This document shows positions 55,024 through 64,000 of a stretch of 64,000 bases of DNA, in pieces. This DNA is from Tritonibacter litoralis. Its GTDB lineage: Bacteria; Pseudomonadota; Alphaproteobacteria; Rhodobacterales; Rhodobacteraceae. The number at the start of each line of letters is the position of its first letter. Position 1 is the first letter of the stretch. The position numbers and the translations under genes are program-made. The notes under the pieces were generated by a model, which was not told the origin of the DNA, did not search any database, and saw only the letters and a program-made list of their open reading frames with translations. The stretch is from NCBI RefSeq assembly GCF_009496005.1, contig NZ_WIBF01000013.1, positions 62,001-126,000 of the forward strand, written 5' to 3'.

Positions 55024-57108
55024 TCAGTTCAAGTCGATTCTGCCGCCGGTCACTTTGACTGCAGAGGAGCCGTTGACCGTGATGTTCACCCCATCAAGAG
55101 AGATGTTTCCGTCGTGATCGAGCGTGATTTTCGACTTTCCAACAACAATCTCGTACTTCTCACCGACATGGGTGACCTTGTTATTGCCGACTTCTTCCCA
55201 GCTGCCGATTGCAACGCTTTCATTCTTTACACCACCTACCGTGACCTGAAGCCCTCCGCCAACCGTCAGGGCCTTAGCCGCGCCAACCATTTCCGTGGAA
55301 GACAGCATCACGGTTTCGGCTTTGTTTTTGGCAACGCCAATGATCAGGTTGCCTTCGCCCATATTCAGCGCGTCTGGCAGACCGAGTTTGCTGGTCATAT
55401 CACCAATGGCGCTGGTGAATTTTTTGAAGGCAGAGGTCACCGCAGCCTGCAGTTTGTTGGGGCCAACCATCAGGGTCATATTGCCGCCGATGACCTCGTG
55501 GTGGTTATTTCCAACTTCGATGGACTTGTTGTGGCCGACAGATTCCGACTGATTGCGGTCAATCCGTTTGGCTCGGTTGTTCTCGACGTGTATCTCCTGA
55601 TCCTTTTCGGCGTGGAGATAGATCTTTTCTGCACCCGTGGCATCTTCAAAGGTCAGCTCGTTAAATCCCTCGCTCTTATGGCTGTCCGAGCGGAAGGTGG
55701 ATTTGGTTTTATGTTCCGGCAGGTCATACGGCGGGGTGTTGTGGCCGTTGTAGACACAGCCCGTGACGATCGGTTTGTCGGGGTCGCCGCGGAGGTGCTC
55801 TACGATGACTTCCATGCCGATGCGGGGGATGACCATGCCGCCCCAGCCCTTGCTGGCCCAGTTCTGGCTCACCCGCACGCGCATGGAATGCGCGCCGTCG
55901 AGGTCCCAGTGGTAGCGCACCAGAATGCGGCCGTGTTCGTCGCAGTCGATCTCGCCTTCGCCCACAACCACCGCCGTCTCGGGCCCCTGCACCCGCGGGG
56001 CGGCGGTGCGCCGTTCCGGTCGGTAAGGCGCGCTGTCGGGCATCAAGACATAAGCGCCCTCATAGGGGGTCTCATCGCCGCCTGCGTCGCCTGATCCATA
56101 GCCCTGCGCGCGGAATTGGTGCTCGGCCCGCAGGCAGACAAAGCACTGCCCCGTGGCGCCCGACACCGGATCACCCGCAAGGGTCACCCGCCAGCCCGCG
56201 CCCAGCGAGACGACATCGCCGACCGCCTCGTGACGTGGGGCCTGGCCGCGTTCTTCGTCCAGGCGGCGGGTCACAACATGGCGGCCCTCGTCCTCGGTTA
56301 GATAATCGCCGGGCCAGTCGTAGCTTTCCACATCGCCCTGCGGATGCACGGCCTCACCCAGCTGGTCGACCTCCTGGGTGGCATGGGGGATCTTAAAATT
56401 ATACTCGGTCAGCCGCACCGCGCCGGTGGTGATCCGGGCCGCGGTTGACCATTTGTGGAAATGTTCTTCCTCGTGGCGGTGAAACCCCTCGACTCCGTAA
56501 AAGGCGCGCGCGCCACCGGGCACTTCGGGCAGCTGAACGGCCGCATCGCTCAGCACCAGCGTGTGCGAGCCAAGCGCGTGTTTCCACGACCGGCTGATGC
56601 CATGGCGCTCCAGCTGGCGGCGGATGAAATCCGCGTCGCTTTCGCCATATTGGACGGTGTATTCGAGGATGGGATAATCGCCAGAGGTCAGGATCTCCAG
56701 ATGCGGATTGCCCATGGCGCCATAGGTTCCCAGCACCTCTTCAACGATTTCGATCACCGTTTTATTATGAAAGATCCGCATATTACGCCGCAGTGAGGCA
56801 ACATGCAGCCAAGGCCGCAGCACCAAATCATAGCGAAACCCGTTCTCAAACGCGCCCCGGCTTCTGGCCTCGCAGACAATCCCGTCAAAGGCACGACGGC
56901 CCTGGGCGTGGTCGATTTCCACGGTGGCATGGGTGCCCAAAAGCGCGTTCAGATCGATGTGGTCCTGCAGGGAAAGCGCCTCAACGCGCCACTCAAACGG
57001 CCCCGAGATCTCCTCACGGCCATCCATGCGCAACAGCAGCAATTGGTCCCCGCCAAGCGCGGTCATCAGCCGACCCTGACGGTCCTGCTGCGAAAAATGC
57101 CTATTCAA
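55024..57108 (-). CDS. vgrG: type VI secretion spike protein VgrG
   Basis: 694 residues from TTG 57108 (MNRHFSQQDRQGRLMTALGG is the usual family beginning); the frame is open to 57165. gp27-like base (FEWRVEALSLQDHIDLNALL), gp5-like OB fold (YHWDLDGAHSMRVRVSQNWA, GMVIPRIGMEVIVEHLRGDP), and a beta-helix needle of repeats rich in V/G/N-K (VGNNHHEVIGGNMTLMVGP). First gene of a leftward run with the small protein, PoNe and PoNi. No T6SS sheath or membrane genes in the window, so it is an orphan cluster. Confidence 0.95.
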   Translation of the reverse strand: MNRHFSQQDRQGRLMTALGGDQLLLLRMDGREEISGPFEWRVEALSLQDHIDLNALLGTHATVEIDHAQGRRAFDGIVCEARSRGAFENGFRYDLVLRPWLHVASLRRNMRIFHNKTVIEIVEEVLGTYGAMGNPHLEILTSGDYPILEYTVQYGESDADFIRRQLERHGISRSWKHALGSHTLVLSDAAVQLPEVPGGARAFYGVEGFHRHEEEHFHKWSTAARITTGAVRLTEYNFKIPHATQEVDQLGEAVHPQGDVESYDWPGDYLTEDEGRHVVTRRLDEERGQAPRHEAVGDVVSLGAGWRVTLAGDPVSGATGQCFVCLRAEHQFRAQGYGSGDAGGDETPYEGAYVLMPDSAPYRPERRTAAPRVQGPETAVVVGEGEIDCDEHGRILVRYHWDLDGAHSMRVRVSQNWASKGWGGMVIPRIGMEVIVEHLRGDPDKPIVTGCVYNGHNTPPYDLPEHKTKSTFRSDSHKSEGFNELTFEDATGAEKIYLHAEKDQEIHVENNRAKRIDRNQSESVGHNKSIEVGNNHHEVIGGNMTLMVGPNKLQAAVTSAFKKFTSAIGDMTSKLGLPDALNMGEGNLIIGVAKNKAETVMLSSTEMVGAAKALTVGGGLQVTVGGVKNESVAIGSWEEVGNNKVTHVGEKYEIVVGKSKITLDHDGNISLDGVNITVNGSSAVKVTGGRIDLN

Positions 57109-57235
57109 AATATGAGTCCAACAAACAGTTAATGCCGTAGGGGGTAGCAAGCCGAACGACTGCACGCAAGACGTGTATTAAACGGTGTTGCAGCAAAGCA
57201 GCCCTAAGAACACAACGCAGCATTAGTCAAAATGA

Positions 57236-57532
57236 GCTCTCTACAGTCATTCGCTGCTTAATCTGCAAGTGCCCGCTTTGCTCCCTTCAAGCTGTCTGCA
57301 TAGTTTTTGACCGTTTGTGGATGCCATTTGCCACCTTTGCGGGTTTTCATACCTCTCACGTTCAGCAGCTTAGCCGTTCCTGAAAAACTACCAGCCTCAG
57401 CCAAAGCCGCCTCCAACTCTTGGCAGATCGTTCCATAAAACTCCTGCTTTTCCTGCTGTCTGACCTTTGCAAGCCGCTGTGCGTTCCGCCCAAGGATCGT
57501 TCCACGCGCCTTGGCGGCTTGCAGGGCGGCTT
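57236..57532 (-). pseudogene. serine recombinase, 3' fragment (direct repeat copy 2)
   Basis: Nearly identical to 40219-40514, coding for the C-terminal part of the recombinase (helix-turn-helix region). The upstream catalytic half is missing; an IS-like end follows directly at 57533. With copy 1 it flanks the ATPase and T6SS genes. Confidence 0.88.
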
Positions 57533-57645
57533 AGCTTTGTTGCACAAATCTGGGTTTGACCGGGCTTCCCCTTTGAAATGCGTTTTGTTTCGATCATCAC
57601 TGGGCGCACCCAAGCCTTCCAAAAAAGGCAAAACACTCATTCTTA
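57533..57645. mobile_element. insertion-sequence end remnant (IS5/IS903-like)
   Basis: AGCTTTGTTGCACAAATC at the junction resembles the terminal repeat GGCTTTGTTG...AAATC of IS903-type elements. No transposase frame remains in the roughly 110 bases before the TonB receptor stop. It likely cut the recombinase copy. Confidence 0.45.
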
Positions 57646-59790
57646 TCAGAACGTCTTGGTCAACAAGACACCCACTGTTCGCGGTTCTCCGCCTCGCACA
57701 AAGCTTCGCTGTTCAACCGAAGATCCGCTGGCATTTGTAGAGGTCAGAGGCAGGCGAGCTGTGGCATAATCACGGTCAAGAAGGTTTCGCGCGTAGATCC
57801 CTGCGGTCCACCCTCCGGGCGCATCATATGTCAATTGAGCATTGATCAGAAATCGACTGTCTGTGGCCTCGTCAGCGGTGTTTTCAACATTCCCAAATGC
57901 GCTGTCGGTATAAGATGCATCTACCCCGAGGGTTAGGCCATTGTCCCAACGGTAGCTACCACCGATACTTGCCGTGAGCTCTGGTGCAAACACAAAGCTA
58001 TTTCCTGAAAAATCCTGCCCGTTGCTGACAAAATCTTTGTATTCGGTTCTTACATAAGCTGCTGACGCAAACAGGCTGAAATTTTCACTGACATCATTTT
58101 CGATCTGAAGCTCCGCACCAAACAATTCGGATTCCCCGACATTTTCGATGTTTTGGTCAAAGTTCACACCAGAGGCTCCATCAACCAAAACCTGTTGATC
58201 CGTCCATTCGGTATAAAATGCATTGGCGGCCACGCGCAGCGTGTCTCCTCGGAAGCTTCCGCGATAGGCAAGCTCAATCGTGTCAGTAAACTCGGGATCA
58301 TATTCGTTGACCTCGCCGGTCACAAAATTGACCTGCGACCCGCCGGCTCGGTAGCCACGTTGCAAAGTAAGGCCAATCGTTTGCCCGTCAGCGAAATCAT
58401 GGGCGACACCAAGTTTGGGTAGAAACGCATCAAAACTTGTGCTGGAATTGTTATCAAAATCTGGCAACTGCGGCGTTGAAGGCGCGGTCACACGGCTGGA
58501 TCCAAAATCGACGGATTCATAGTCATAGCGTGCGCCCACTGTGAAGCGCAGCCCGGGGAGCCAGCGGTCAGCCTGAATCTCTGCCTCGCCATAAAGGGCG
58601 ATGTTTTCCTCGTCATACACGTCACGCGTTATGCTATCAAAGGACAGCGCGCCGGGTGGCAAAGGCGCACCGCCACTTACGGCCGCGTCAAGCCTGCGAT
58701 AGTCGTTCACCGTGTCATCCACGCTTGTGTAGAAGAGACCCACTGCACCGGTTATTCCGCGCCCCGTATCAAAGCGCAGCCGCAGGTCTTGGGAAAAGGT
58801 CTCCGCATCATTGGTTCTGTCAAACAACTCCGCATCGGCGGCGGAGAAATCACGATCTTCTATTCGACGGTAGTCCAGCGCGTAAAAACTGGTGGTCGAC
58901 TCCAGAGTGAGGTTTGAATTGAATTCATAGGTGGTTTTAAGGCTTGCAATGTTGTGGCGGGCTGACTCGCGGGCTCCTGCGTTGGACAAGGTAACGCGGC
59001 GCTCCGGAAACAGTCTCTCTTCAATAAAATCCTCCCCTGCCGAACTGTCCGAATGGCTGAGGGAGAAAACAAAATTCAAACGATCCGTTGCATCCCACCG
59101 AAGCTTCGCACGGTAGGTGGTTGATTTGTGGCGATCATAATCCGTGGCCCCCGTTGTATCATTTGTGATATCACCATCGTTTTCAAAACTTTCGGCAGAA
59201 AACCGAAAGGCGACACGATCATCAATGATCGGTTGGTTCAATGTGAAGGCATAACGGCGGGTGTTGCGCGATCCAATTTCAACATGCGCCTTGGTCAACT
59301 GTTCATAGTCTGGGTCGTTGGATCGGATTATGACAGCACCGGCCAGAGAATTGCGCCCTTGTTGAGTGGATTGCGGGCCACGCAGGACTTCGACCTGTTC
59401 CACATCCCACGCGGAATAGGGGCCAAATATTGTTGCCTGCTGGTTGGGTAGGGCGACACCATCAACCTGCGTACTGATTAATAGCCCGCGCCCAACAATC
59501 CCACCCCGATCAATTCCCCGGATTGCAAAACCGCGATCCCCAGCCGTGGATGAAACCCCTGGTGTGCGCTCGACCACGTCATACACATCAACGTCGCCAC
59601 GTCGCTCCAGATCTTTACCTTGCTCCACCGCGACCGATGTCACCGTATCAAACAGCTCGCGATCTTGCAGTTCTCCATGGATCACAATTGGGTCCAGGAG
59701 CAAAGCACCGCTTCCGTCCTGCGACAGCGCAGTCGATGCATAAAGGGCAACCAATGGAGCAAGGTAAAAATGTCTATATTGAGCAGGCAT
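57646..59790 (-). CDS. TonB-dependent outer-membrane receptor
   Basis: 714 residues from ATG 59790; the frame extends to TTG 59856 without support. Signal peptide MPAQYRHFYLAPLVALYAST-ALS, plug domain (LDPIVIHGE, DVVERTPGVSS, GFAIRGIDRGG, VDGVALPNQQ, VEVLRGPQSTQQGRNSLAGA), beta barrel, and a terminal aromatic residue (GVLLTKTF), so the gene is complete. Imports an iron chelate or similar nutrient. The stop lies right next to IS debris. No exbB/exbD/tonB nearby. Confidence 0.93.
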   Translation of the reverse strand: MPAQYRHFYLAPLVALYASTALSQDGSGALLLDPIVIHGELQDRELFDTVTSVAVEQGKDLERRGDVDVYDVVERTPGVSSTAGDRGFAIRGIDRGGIVGRGLLISTQVDGVALPNQQATIFGPYSAWDVEQVEVLRGPQSTQQGRNSLAGAVIIRSNDPDYEQLTKAHVEIGSRNTRRYAFTLNQPIIDDRVAFRFSAESFENDGDITNDTTGATDYDRHKSTTYRAKLRWDATDRLNFVFSLSHSDSSAGEDFIEERLFPERRVTLSNAGARESARHNIASLKTTYEFNSNLTLESTTSFYALDYRRIEDRDFSAADAELFDRTNDAETFSQDLRLRFDTGRGITGAVGLFYTSVDDTVNDYRRLDAAVSGGAPLPPGALSFDSITRDVYDEENIALYGEAEIQADRWLPGLRFTVGARYDYESVDFGSSRVTAPSTPQLPDFDNNSSTSFDAFLPKLGVAHDFADGQTIGLTLQRGYRAGGSQVNFVTGEVNEYDPEFTDTIELAYRGSFRGDTLRVAANAFYTEWTDQQVLVDGASGVNFDQNIENVGESELFGAELQIENDVSENFSLFASAAYVRTEYKDFVSNGQDFSGNSFVFAPELTASIGGSYRWDNGLTLGVDASYTDSAFGNVENTADEATDSRFLINAQLTYDAPGGWTAGIYARNLLDRDYATARLPLTSTNASGSSVEQRSFVRGGEPRTVGVLLTKTF

Positions 59791-60349
59791 CTCGAAGGTC
59801 CAGTTCAGCAAAGAAGTATACTGTCTGGCGAAAGGGATGCCCTTTGGCTGGATCAAAGTGGCCTATGACACTTCCATTTTCTCCGCAATGGCAACACACG
59901 TCATCGTGAATTTTGGGGAGTTTAGTTGACTGAATCAACTTTCATGATCGCGTAAACCCTATCCGGCGCTTCTGAACCAGAATGGTGTCAGTCAAGCAAG
60001 CCCGGGCAGCCGACCATAGGGTGCGTCTTGTACTCGTTCCCAAGACGTTGTTCAAAATCTATGGGTACTTGTCCGTCGTTAGGAATTTTTAGACAGTTCG
60101 CTGCCTGACCGAAGAGAGGGGCTGGCGATCAGGTCATAGGATTTGTGGAAACGAGACACGGAAGCCTCTGACACAAAATACTTTTCCGTGTCAGTGAACG
60201 GAACGGCCACCGCGCGCAGCCACAAACCGCTTTTCTTCAAGGCTATCCTGATCCTAGCTCAAGTCCGAAGCGCAGAATGGGAAAACCCCGGTGCGAGATG
60301 TGCTCTCGCTCCGAGGGATGTTTGTAGGTAATGGCGTTTTTAGAAGGTC
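59791..60349. other. intergenic region upstream of TonB receptor
   Basis: About 560 bases. Holds the receptor promoter and the downstream end of the RTX gene. An inverted repeat lies at 59924-59940. No supported gene; a 62-codon open frame at 60143 is not convincing. Confidence 0.5.
59924..59940. promoter_or_regulatory. inverted repeat, possible operator of TonB receptor
   Basis: AGTTGA-CTGAA-TCAACT, perfect 6-bp arms, about 135 bases before the receptor start. It does not clearly match Fur, Irr or RirA boxes. Confidence 0.35.
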
Positions 60350-63300
60350 TTAGACCAACAGCAGGGCGTTTTCAGCCTGCAGCTCGTCCAGCGTGAACAG
60401 TGCGGTCTCTGCAGAGAAGCGAATGATTTCCACAAAGTTTCCGTCGCCTTCGGCGCTGACGTTCAGGATTTGCTGACCAAAGGTCTCATCAAACTCGAGT
60501 TCAAGGAAGTCGCCCAACGTGCTGTTGCTGTTAAAGCCATTCAGCAGCGCGCTGACATCCAGAACGTCCCCATCTTCCAGGGTGAAGTCCTGCACAAAGT
60601 CTTCGCGACCCAGGTCATCAAACACAAATGTATCTGCGCCTTGGCCACCAATCAGGTAATCCCGTCCTGCACCGCCAACCAAGATGTCGTCACCGCCGCG
60701 TGTCGCGATGAAGTCGTTGCCTCCGTTGCCATAGTATCGATCATCTTCGTTATTTGATCCACCCAATGAGTCAGCGAACTCGGTGCCAGAAAGAACCTCG
60801 AACCCGGTGGAATAGTTGGACTGTTGGAGCACGAATTCGAACGAGTCTGAATCCAACGTATCTTGGTCTACGACGACGATCTCACCGTCGATTTCAACCT
60901 CGTATCCTTTTGTATAGTTGCGGAACACGGTTAAGCCGAGACCTTCAAACAGACCTTCGTTCAAAAGTCCGGTGTAATGCGGGTCATATGTGCCGTTCCC
61001 AATAGGCCCAACATTACGACCTTGGCCATTGTGTCCGACCAATTGCAGAACATCATTGTCGCCAAGACCACCGTTAAACAGTTGCCCGACTGGTGCCGTT
61101 TCTGCCACCACATTGGCATCTTGATGCACTTCCAGGGATACGGTTCCCCCCACAATAAAGTCGCCGTCTGTAACCTCAATCTGAAGGTCATATTCGGTCA
61201 CAGGCACACCAACGTCATCAGTTAGCGCTCCAGCCGTTCTGATCTCACCCGTTGTGGCGTCGATTTCGAAACGATTGCCACTGTCGCCGCCAACAATGCT
61301 GTATTCGAGCGCATCCCCATCGAGATCTTCGGCTTCAACCTGATAAATGACGTCGCCCAGTGCGAAATCAGTATCGAGTACGGTGATGATGTCACTTTCT
61401 ATTGTTGGCGCGTCAACCTGATTGTGCACCGTAATGGAAGCCGTCGCAGTACTGCGGTCCGTGCCATCTGAGACCACATAGGTGAAGCTGTCTTCGCCCA
61501 CAAAATTGGGGTCGGGGATGTAGGTAACCGTTCCATCAGCCGCCAGTCGCACGCTACCATGTTGCGGCTGGCTGACGTCGGCCACAACCAAAGTATCACC
61601 GTCCGCGTCGATGTCATTGAGCAACAAGGCCGTGATGTCGGTGTTCTCGTCCTCGTTGACGTCGATCAGATCGTCAACCGCAACAGGGCCGGTATTTTCG
61701 GCGTCATAGGATTTGACCAGTTCTTCGATGGTGAAATCTTCGCCATTTTGGAATTCTACCTGTTCAACGCCCAGAACCCTGTCTGTGCCATTTGCGTGTC
61801 GGAATATCACCGCATCACCGTCACGGTAGATGTCGTAATCTTCCCGCGCACCGGCCAACAGGATTGTATCAAAACCCTCGCCACCATGCACAGCGTCATC
61901 GCCGAAACCTGCGACAATGTAATCATCGCCCGCGCCGCCACCAAGCTGGTCTTCTTGGTTGGTGCCGATCAACAGATCATCTGCATCGCTTCCGGTTTCA
62001 AAGATCCCCTGTTGGAAATGTTCACCGCCGCGATCTTCCCACCATGCCGGGACCAACTCGTTTTGCTCATACAAGAACTCGGCACGCGGGCTGGTGTCAA
62101 AAATGTCCGACAGAAAGCTAAAGAAGCCGTACCGCGAGGGCTCGCTGATGCTGCCAAAGTTGGTGAATGCACCATCTCCGACATCACGCCAGATGTCCCA
62201 GACGGCCTGGTAAAGTTCGCGCATATAATCTGTGCGGTAAAACTCCACATAGAAATCAACCAATGATTCCGCGACTTCCGCTGGCAGGTCCGTATTGTCA
62301 AAGTGAAGAAGGTGTGCGCCGCCTTCATAGTCAGTGACCCCAATACCGTACCGATCCGCGATGTCGCGTTGTGCGTGAAGCAGATTTGACAGAGCAGGAA
62401 TAGAGGACGGATAGGTCGGATCCATCAGGTTGTTGAACAGGAATTCATGCGCGTCCACTTCTGGGTCCGCAATTGCCTCCAGCAACGCATCGCGCAGCCC
62501 GTCATTAGTGAGGGTTTGCCCGCCAAAGTAAGTCGTTACGGCAATTGAATCAAAGACTTCGGCTGGTGGGATGAATGTGTCCGGCTCATAAAACTCCCAA
62601 GCTTCAGCTGCCAGTAAGTTTTCTGTTACGCTGAGGACTGCGGTTTGCGTGCCAAGGGTTTTGTGCAAAAGTGGGCGGTCTGCTTCGTCGACCTGATTAA
62701 AGGTCTCTTCAAAGATCAGTGCCGCTTCGGTGGCTTTTTTCGCTACGAAGGCATATCGCGCTGCGTTGTCCCCCGGGTCAATCCCCCAGGTTTCGACGGC
62801 TTCGTCACGCAGGTCATAGGTATCCCGGTAGCCATAGTTCCACAGCTCGTTCCCATATTCGACGGTGACTTTCAGGTTCGGGTCAAGGTTGTCACGAATA
62901 TATGTGGCGTAGTACTCGACCACCTCAGCATTTGCCTTGGTTGGGATCGTAAACCACAGATCCGTGCCCGCTTCGTTTGCCAGCTGAACCAGGGCTTCCA
63001 TCGGAACGCCGTATTCTGTCGCCCAGGAGCTGTCTTCAAGCTTTGGAATGTCGTCCAGAGTTTCGATAGGAGACTCGATTGTGCGCTGCCAGTTCATGGT
63101 GCGGAATTCGCGGAAGTCCTGCAGGCGCGAAATCGCTTCTGGATTAAACACTGCGCCCGCGTCGTAAAGGTCCACGTATTCTTCTTTGACCAAGGAAATG
63201 TCGCGCACGTAATCGCCGGTGCCGTTGGGGTCGGTGTCAAAGATACGAATTTCCACCGTGCCAGAGTTGTGGGTGAACACGATCTCATTGTCACTTTGGC

Positions 63301-64000
63301 TGACGATTTCTGCGTCCAGGTGCAGACCTACGTCGCCTTCACCTTCCCAGCGCAAAACATAGGTTCCTTCGCGCCCCACGGTGCCTGAGAAGATAAAACC
63401 ACCATGTGATGCATCTTCCGGCAATGCGGTCAGGTAATCATTCTCGTCCAACAGGCCCATCTCTTCCAGTTGTCCGCGATTGTAATAACCAAACTCATTG
63501 GGGCGGCTGGCATAGTGTGGCCGCGCAAATTTCATCAGGTTCAAGAACGGCAGATGAGAGGTGTAGTCTGCAGCACCTGTCAAGCCGATCGAACCCGAGC
63601 CATCGGTCACGCCAAAAGCGCGGTCGGTTTGCGCGATCAGATCGCTTCGGGTTTCATCCACGTCTTCCACATTGATGGACACTTGCGTGGTGGTGGTGGC
63701 TTCTGCGTCGAAAACCGAAACCTCCAACTCGTGCAGGGATGTGGTTTCGAAATCCAAGGACGCGCCTTCTGCCAGCGAGATCGCTCCGGCTGCGTCAATT
63801 TCGAACAGACCGGCGTCGTTGCCACCACTGATTTCATACTGAAGCGCATCGCCATCTACGTCTTCGGCGGTGACTTGTGCCAGAACTTGATCAGAGCCAG
63901 CTGTCTCCAGCACGCTGGTGACCGCGGTGCCAGTAACGACCGGCGCGTCGTTGACTTGCAAGACTGTGACGGAAACGTTTGCAGTTGATGTTTGTCCCGC
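60350..64000 (-). CDS. large RTX protein with cadherin-like and glycosidase-like domains, partial
   Basis: C-terminal 1216 residues; the frame stays open to the window edge. In order: cadherin-like repeat (ALQYEISGGNDAGLFEIDAA), a domain of about 550 residues with VEYGNELWNYGY and TDYEGGAHLLHF resembling a clan GH-A glycosidase (NE acid/base and a later Glu), a first RTX stretch (GGGAGDDYIVAGFGDDAVHG), a VCBS/cadherin pair (DVNEDENTDITALLLNDIDA; GEDSFTYVVSDGTD), and a second RTX stretch (GNGGNDFIATRGGDDILVGG, GGQGADTFVF) with a C-terminal type I secretion signal. Calcium-binding and secreted, perhaps for polysaccharide binding or breakdown. Confidence 0.88.
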   Translation of the reverse strand, partial: AGQTSTANVSVTVLQVNDAPVVTGTAVTSVLETAGSDQVLAQVTAEDVDGDALQYEISGGNDAGLFEIDAAGAISLAEGASLDFETTSLHELEVSVFDAEATTTTQVSINVEDVDETRSDLIAQTDRAFGVTDGSGSIGLTGAADYTSHLPFLNLMKFARPHYASRPNEFGYYNRGQLEEMGLLDENDYLTALPEDASHGGFIFSGTVGREGTYVLRWEGEGDVGLHLDAEIVSQSDNEIVFTHNSGTVEIRIFDTDPNGTGDYVRDISLVKEEYVDLYDAGAVFNPEAISRLQDFREFRTMNWQRTIESPIETLDDIPKLEDSSWATEYGVPMEALVQLANEAGTDLWFTIPTKANAEVVEYYATYIRDNLDPNLKVTVEYGNELWNYGYRDTYDLRDEAVETWGIDPGDNAARYAFVAKKATEAALIFEETFNQVDEADRPLLHKTLGTQTAVLSVTENLLAAEAWEFYEPDTFIPPAEVFDSIAVTTYFGGQTLTNDGLRDALLEAIADPEVDAHEFLFNNLMDPTYPSSIPALSNLLHAQRDIADRYGIGVTDYEGGAHLLHFDNTDLPAEVAESLVDFYVEFYRTDYMRELYQAVWDIWRDVGDGAFTNFGSISEPSRYGFFSFLSDIFDTSPRAEFLYEQNELVPAWWEDRGGEHFQQGIFETGSDADDLLIGTNQEDQLGGGAGDDYIVAGFGDDAVHGGEGFDTILLAGAREDYDIYRDGDAVIFRHANGTDRVLGVEQVEFQNGEDFTIEELVKSYDAENTGPVAVDDLIDVNEDENTDITALLLNDIDADGDTLVVADVSQPQHGSVRLAADGTVTYIPDPNFVGEDSFTYVVSDGTDRSTATASITVHNQVDAPTIESDIITVLDTDFALGDVIYQVEAEDLDGDALEYSIVGGDSGNRFEIDATTGEIRTAGALTDDVGVPVTEYDLQIEVTDGDFIVGGTVSLEVHQDANVVAETAPVGQLFNGGLGDNDVLQLVGHNGQGRNVGPIGNGTYDPHYTGLLNEGLFEGLGLTVFRNYTKGYEVEIDGEIVVVDQDTLDSDSFEFVLQQSNYSTGFEVLSGTEFADSLGGSNNEDDRYYGNGGNDFIATRGGDDILVGGAGRDYLIGGQGADTFVFDDLGREDFVQDFTLEDGDVLDVSALLNGFNSNSTLGDFLELEFDETFGQQILNVSAEGDGNFVEIIRFSAETALFTLDELQAENALLLV

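Larger units (their letters stand above)
31501..57645. mobile_element. genomic island at tRNA-Phe, PolB (pipolin-like) and T6SS cargo
   Basis: Starts at tRNA-Phe with an integrase and contains a family-B DNA polymerase, a serine recombinase and its decayed copy, a P-loop ATPase, orphan genes and VgrG/PAAR/PoNe genes. Several stretches (34.3-34.5, 41-43 kb) are clearly more AT-rich than the flanks. The tRNA 3' end sequence was not found again by eye, so the right border is inferred from the last mobile-element debris and may lie outside the window. It could also be two adjacent elements: PolB element to about 40.2 kb, T6SS segment from 40.2 to 57.5 kb. Confidence 0.6.

Noticed and set aside
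31426-64000. Second copy of the tRNA-Phe 3' end as attR
   Set aside because: A search by eye for the GATTCCGCCCCCGGGCACCA block to the window end found no convincing copy; short resemblances near 46.43 and 59.99 kb are too weak.

Overview
The window looks like a chromosome segment of a marine alphaproteobacterium of the Roseobacter group (Rhodobacterales). Support comes from moderately high GC, the neighbourhood murA - DUF2948-like - hisD - UPF0262 - LMW phosphatase and infA - maf - rng - yacG - tRNA-Phe, a TRAP transporter operon, and RTX/cadherin secretion proteins. No species is assigned.

Core part (1-31.5 kb). The left edge cuts the catalytic subunit of a formate dehydrogenase, followed by its iron-sulfur and cytochrome b subunits, a strong terminator, a 44-residue membrane peptide, an NtrC-type response regulator whose GAFTGA loop is not recognisable, and a convergent histidine kinase. 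After a chalcone-isomerase-like secreted protein and a methyltransferase comes gap, divergent from a LacI-type regulator with a candidate operator between them. A seven-gene leftward operon (11.5-19.2 kb) encodes an N-formylglutamate amidohydrolase-like enzyme, a TRAP transporter (Q, M, P), a glutamine-synthetase-like gamma-glutamyl ligase, an aldehyde dehydrogenase and an iron alcohol dehydrogenase. It faces a divergent RpiR regulator and may form a gamma-glutamyl route for an amine or amino alcohol. A NIT-domain chemoreceptor, tRNA-Thr(GGT), then two housekeeping clusters ending in tRNA-Phe(GAA) follow.

Accessory part (31.5-57.6 kb). A tyrosine recombinase lies directly behind tRNA-Phe. After two small genes and a 0.9-kb hairpin-rich non-coding stretch comes a 918-residue family-B DNA polymerase with an RTRG motif, resembling the primer-independent polymerases (piPolB) of pipolins. 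This integrase + tRNA + PolB arrangement is the most notable find. Behind it are an EEP nuclease overlapping a multi-pass membrane protein, a serine recombinase, a GQKGAGKT P-loop ATPase followed by an 8-bp tandem repeat, several orphan genes, and a type VI secretion cargo island: vgrG, a small unknown gene, a PoNe-type DNase effector, its PoNi-type immunity protein, further small possible immunity genes, and PAAR. A decayed copy of the serine recombinase 3' end (57.24-57.53 kb) next to an IS-like end makes a direct repeat flanking this 17-kb segment. The distal island border could not be fixed.

Right end (57.6-64 kb). A TonB-dependent receptor and the C-terminal 1216 residues of a giant RTX protein with cadherin-like domains and a glycosidase-like middle domain, both leftward; the latter runs off the window.
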